A stretch of DNA of 64,000 nt from Streptomyces abyssalis (GTDB lineage Bacteria > Actinomycetota > Actinomycetes > Streptomycetales > Streptomycetaceae): NCBI RefSeq assembly GCF_001751365.1, contig NZ_LJGT01000040.1, positions 372,001 through 436,000 on the forward strand, written 5' to 3'. Of this stretch, positions 62,647-64,000 are shown piece after piece. The notes under the pieces were generated by a model. The model was not told where the DNA came from. It saw nothing but the letters and a program-made list of their open reading frames with translations, and searched no databases. Numbering within the stretch: the first letter of the stretch is position 1; each line of letters starts with the position of its first letter. The position numbers were made by a program, and so were the translations under genes.

Positions 62647-63015
62647 ATGACGCCTGAAGAGGAGTTCGCCGGGCTCCGCGAGCGGTTGGCAGGGGAGCCG
62701 CGGGTGCTGGGGCTCGTCCTGAGCGGTTCGCAGGCGCGGGAGGGGACGGCGACCGCGCGCTCGGACTACGACGTGATCCTGGTCGTGGCCGACGATGCGG
62801 GGGAGCGGTTCGCCGCGGAGTCGCGGAGGGACGCCCGGCTCGACGTCTCCGTGATGCCGCTGACGGAGTTCCGTACGCACGCACTGCCCGGCTCCGGCAC
62901 GGAGTGGAACCGGTACGCGTTCACACACGCCAGGGTGCTCAAGGACACCGGCCAGGGTGCGGGGCGGCGGGCGCGCCGTGTCCTGAGCGATGCCGGGAAG
63001 AGCGCCCTTCGATGA
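62647..63015 (+). CDS. short nucleotidyltransferase-domain protein, possibly truncated
   Basis: 122 residues. The polymerase-beta-type site GSQAREGTATARSDYDV gives GS-x10-DxD with both metal Asp residues, and LDVSVMPLTEF supplies the third acidic position. Related Streptomyces proteins are about twice as long, with an alpha-helical C-terminus; here the protein ends in a basic GQGAGRRARRVLSDAGKSALR (split as GRRARRVLSDAGKSALR). Either a MNT-like minimal enzyme or a truncated gene. It directly precedes the GGYGCCA motif array. Confidence 0.65.
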   Translation: MTPEEEFAGLRERLAGEPRVLGLVLSGSQAREGTATARSDYDVILVVADDAGERFAAESRRDARLDVSVMPLTEFRTHALPGSGTEWNRYAFTHARVLKDTGQGAGRRARRVLSDAGKSALR

Positions 63016-63037
63016 CGACGCCGGACCGGCGGTGCGG

Positions 63038-63225
63038 TGGTGCCAGGGCGGGGCCAGGTGTGGCGCCAATGTGGTGCCACGATGGGCCGAGTGCTCGTCG
63101 AGGCGCCGTCGGAGCGGCGCCATGACGTAACCGTTCAGCGGGTGAACTCGCAGTTCAGATGCCATGCGGGTAAAAAGGGTGCCAATCGGGGTCGCCATGG
63201 CGCCATCGATGTGCCATTATGGCGT
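63038..63225. promoter_or_regulatory. array of about nine GGYGCCA motifs upstream of the ribbon-helix-helix gene
   Basis: TGGTGCCA at 63038 and 63072, TGGCGCCA at 63061, GGCGCCAT at 63116, ATGCCAT at 63159, GGTGCCAAT at 63178, CGCCAT at 63193, ATGGCGCCAT at 63197-63206 (perfect palindrome), GTGCCAT at 63211 and GCCATTATGGC at 63213-63223 (perfect dyad). The last dyad overlaps a possible leaderless -10 (CATTAT, six bases before the ATG). Such clustered short repeats are what ribbon-helix-helix dimers bind, so autorepression is proposed. Confidence 0.6.
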
Positions 63226-63226
63226 C

Positions 63227-63754
63227 ATGGATCTCACGCCCTACGTCGACAACCTCCGGCAAGAGCTCGCCGTCGCGGCGGACGCCGGCGGTGACGAAGC
63301 CCGCGCCCTGGCCGAGCGGCTCACCGCACCCCTGGACTCCGCCGCCCGCCTGACCCTCCTCAACGCACTGTCCGCCGCCATGGGCGAGGTCACGCGGGAG
63401 CTGGCGCCGGGCTCGGTCGACGTGCGACTGCGCGGACTGGACCCGGAGTTCGTGGTGACGGCGCCGCCCGCCCCCGAGCCGTTGCAGGAGGCGCGGGAAC
63501 CGGTCGCGGCTCCCGCCGCGCCCGCGCCGTCACCGTCCGCGGATGCCGACGACGGCACCATGGCGCGGATCAACTTCCGCCTGCCCGCCCATCTCAAGGC
63601 CCGCGCCGAGGACGTCGCGGCGGCGGAAGGCCTGTCGGTCAACGCGTGGCTGGTACGGGCCGTGTCCACGGCTCTCGACGGCGGGGAGCGCGCAAGCCCG
63701 CCCGGCCGCGCCAAGGACTCGGGCGGACGGGGCTTCACCGGCTGGGTCCGTTAG
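63227..63754 (+). CDS. HicB/Arc-type ribbon-helix-helix protein
   Basis: 175 residues from ATG 63227. The C-terminal half contains a ribbon-helix-helix domain: the beta strand ARINFRLP, helix AHLKARAEDVAAAEG and helix SVNAWLVRAVSTALDG. The first 110 residues are helical with an Ala/Pro-rich linker (APAAPAPSPSADADDG), so the DNA-binding part is at the C-terminus, unlike simple Arc. Streptomyces annotations call such proteins HicB-family antitoxins, but no HicA toxin is next to it; a DUF4097 gene follows. Probably a repressor acting at the motif array. Confidence 0.82.
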   Translation: MDLTPYVDNLRQELAVAADAGGDEARALAERLTAPLDSAARLTLLNALSAAMGEVTRELAPGSVDVRLRGLDPEFVVTAPPAPEPLQEAREPVAAPAAPAPSPSADADDGTMARINFRLPAHLKARAEDVAAAEGLSVNAWLVRAVSTALDGGERASPPGRAKDSGGRGFTGWVR

Positions 63755-63869
63755 GGCTTCCGGCCCCCGCACTCCGCTTTCACCGGCGGGACCGCCGGTC
63801 CCGCCGACGTAACCCATCACCCGCCTCACCAGCGGGATCACTCAACCGAGCCAAGAGGACGGGACAGCC

Positions 63870-64000
63870 ATGCCTGCTTTCGACACCCCCGAACCGGTCT
63901 CCGCCACCTTCGAGTTGGAGGTCGGCACCGCCCGCATCGCCGCCGGCAAGCGCACCGACACGGTTGTGGAGGTGCTGCCGCGCAACGGTTCGGACGAGGA
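63870..64000 (+). CDS. DUF4097-family protein, 5' end only
   Basis: The first 43 residues are visible before the window ends: MPAFDTPEPVSATFELEVGT and ARIAAGKRTDTVVEVLPRNG. This is the N-terminal beta-strand pattern of DUF4097 proteins, which I recall beside HicB-like genes and ABC-transporter genes in Streptomyces. AGAGGACGG lies upstream of the ATG. It is probably cotranscribed with the ribbon-helix-helix gene. Confidence 0.7.
   Translation, partial: MPAFDTPEPVSATFELEVGTARIAAGKRTDTVVEVLPRNGSDE

Noticed and set aside
63227..63754. HicA/HicB toxin-antitoxin pair
   Set aside because: No small HicA-like double-stranded-RNA-binding toxin frame was found on either side of the ribbon-helix-helix gene within the window.

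Overview
The window is very GC-rich DNA from an actinomycete, almost certainly Streptomyces or a close relative. Evidence for this: GTG starts are common, many genes look leaderless (a TANNNT box 6-7 bases before the start codon), a mycothiol-dependent nitroreductase homologue is present, clpP is duplicated, and RNase E has long basic Pro/Ala-rich arms. Gene order from the Fe-type superoxide dismutase to obg follows the conserved chromosome core I know from Streptomyces coelicolor (roughly SCO2643 to SCO2595). This is recalled synteny, not a search. No plasmid, prophage or CRISPR features were seen.

Layout. 1-10.5 kb is an accessory stretch: a secreted GH84-type beta-N-acetylglucosaminidase, a small Cys/Ser-cluster peptide gene, a small membrane protein, a possible winged-helix plus nuclease-like protein, a serine beta-lactamase-fold hydrolase, an EamA transporter and a Tat-exported metallophosphoesterase. 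10.8-20 kb holds two divergent M1 aminopeptidases around the snapalysin gene snpA and its LysR regulator, a DUF1707 protein and the nitroreductase homologue. 20-29.8 kb holds sodF with a perfect Nur box, an amino-acid permease, bioY, a rpiB-like isomerase, an Fpg/Nei glycosylase, an Eis-like acetyltransferase, a membrane PP2C phosphatase, a membrane acyltransferase and a 64-residue membrane protein. 29.9-34.8 kb holds tRNA-Gly(TCC), tRNA-Pro(TGG), tig, clpP1, clpP2 and clpX. 34.9-42.2 kb holds two paralogous Pro-rich anchored exported proteins, valS, folC, a DUF4233 protein and ndk. 42.4-48.7 kb is the cell-wall elongation cluster mreB-mreC-mreD-mrdA-rodA. 48.8-53.2 kb is a split radical-SAM tRNA-modification-like pair separated by a membrane repeat protein. 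53.4-60.9 kb is rne, rplU, rpmA and obg. 61-64 kb returns to accessory DNA: a GNAT gene, an IS5-type transposase remnant, a DinB protein, a short nucleotidyltransferase, and a ribbon-helix-helix protein preceded by an array of GGYGCCA motifs and followed by the start of a DUF4097 gene.

How the parts work together. Protein quality control (trigger factor, ClpP1/P2, ClpX) carries a ClgR-type operator. The mre/rod cluster builds the lateral wall or spore wall. rne, L21, L27 and Obg form an RNA/ribosome block. sodF carries a nickel-responsive Nur box and a 3' UTR that could release an s-SodF-like small RNA against sodN. The snpA/snpR pair shares one T-N11-A operator.

Most novel candidates: the orphan Cys/Ser peptide gene at 4153-4446, the GGYGCCA operator array with its ribbon-helix-helix gene at 63.0-63.8 kb, an apparent CTG start for the radical-SAM partner at 52364, the 38-residue-repeat membrane protein inside the radical-SAM pair, and a GH84 catalytic pair that reads Glu-Asp instead of Asp-Asp.
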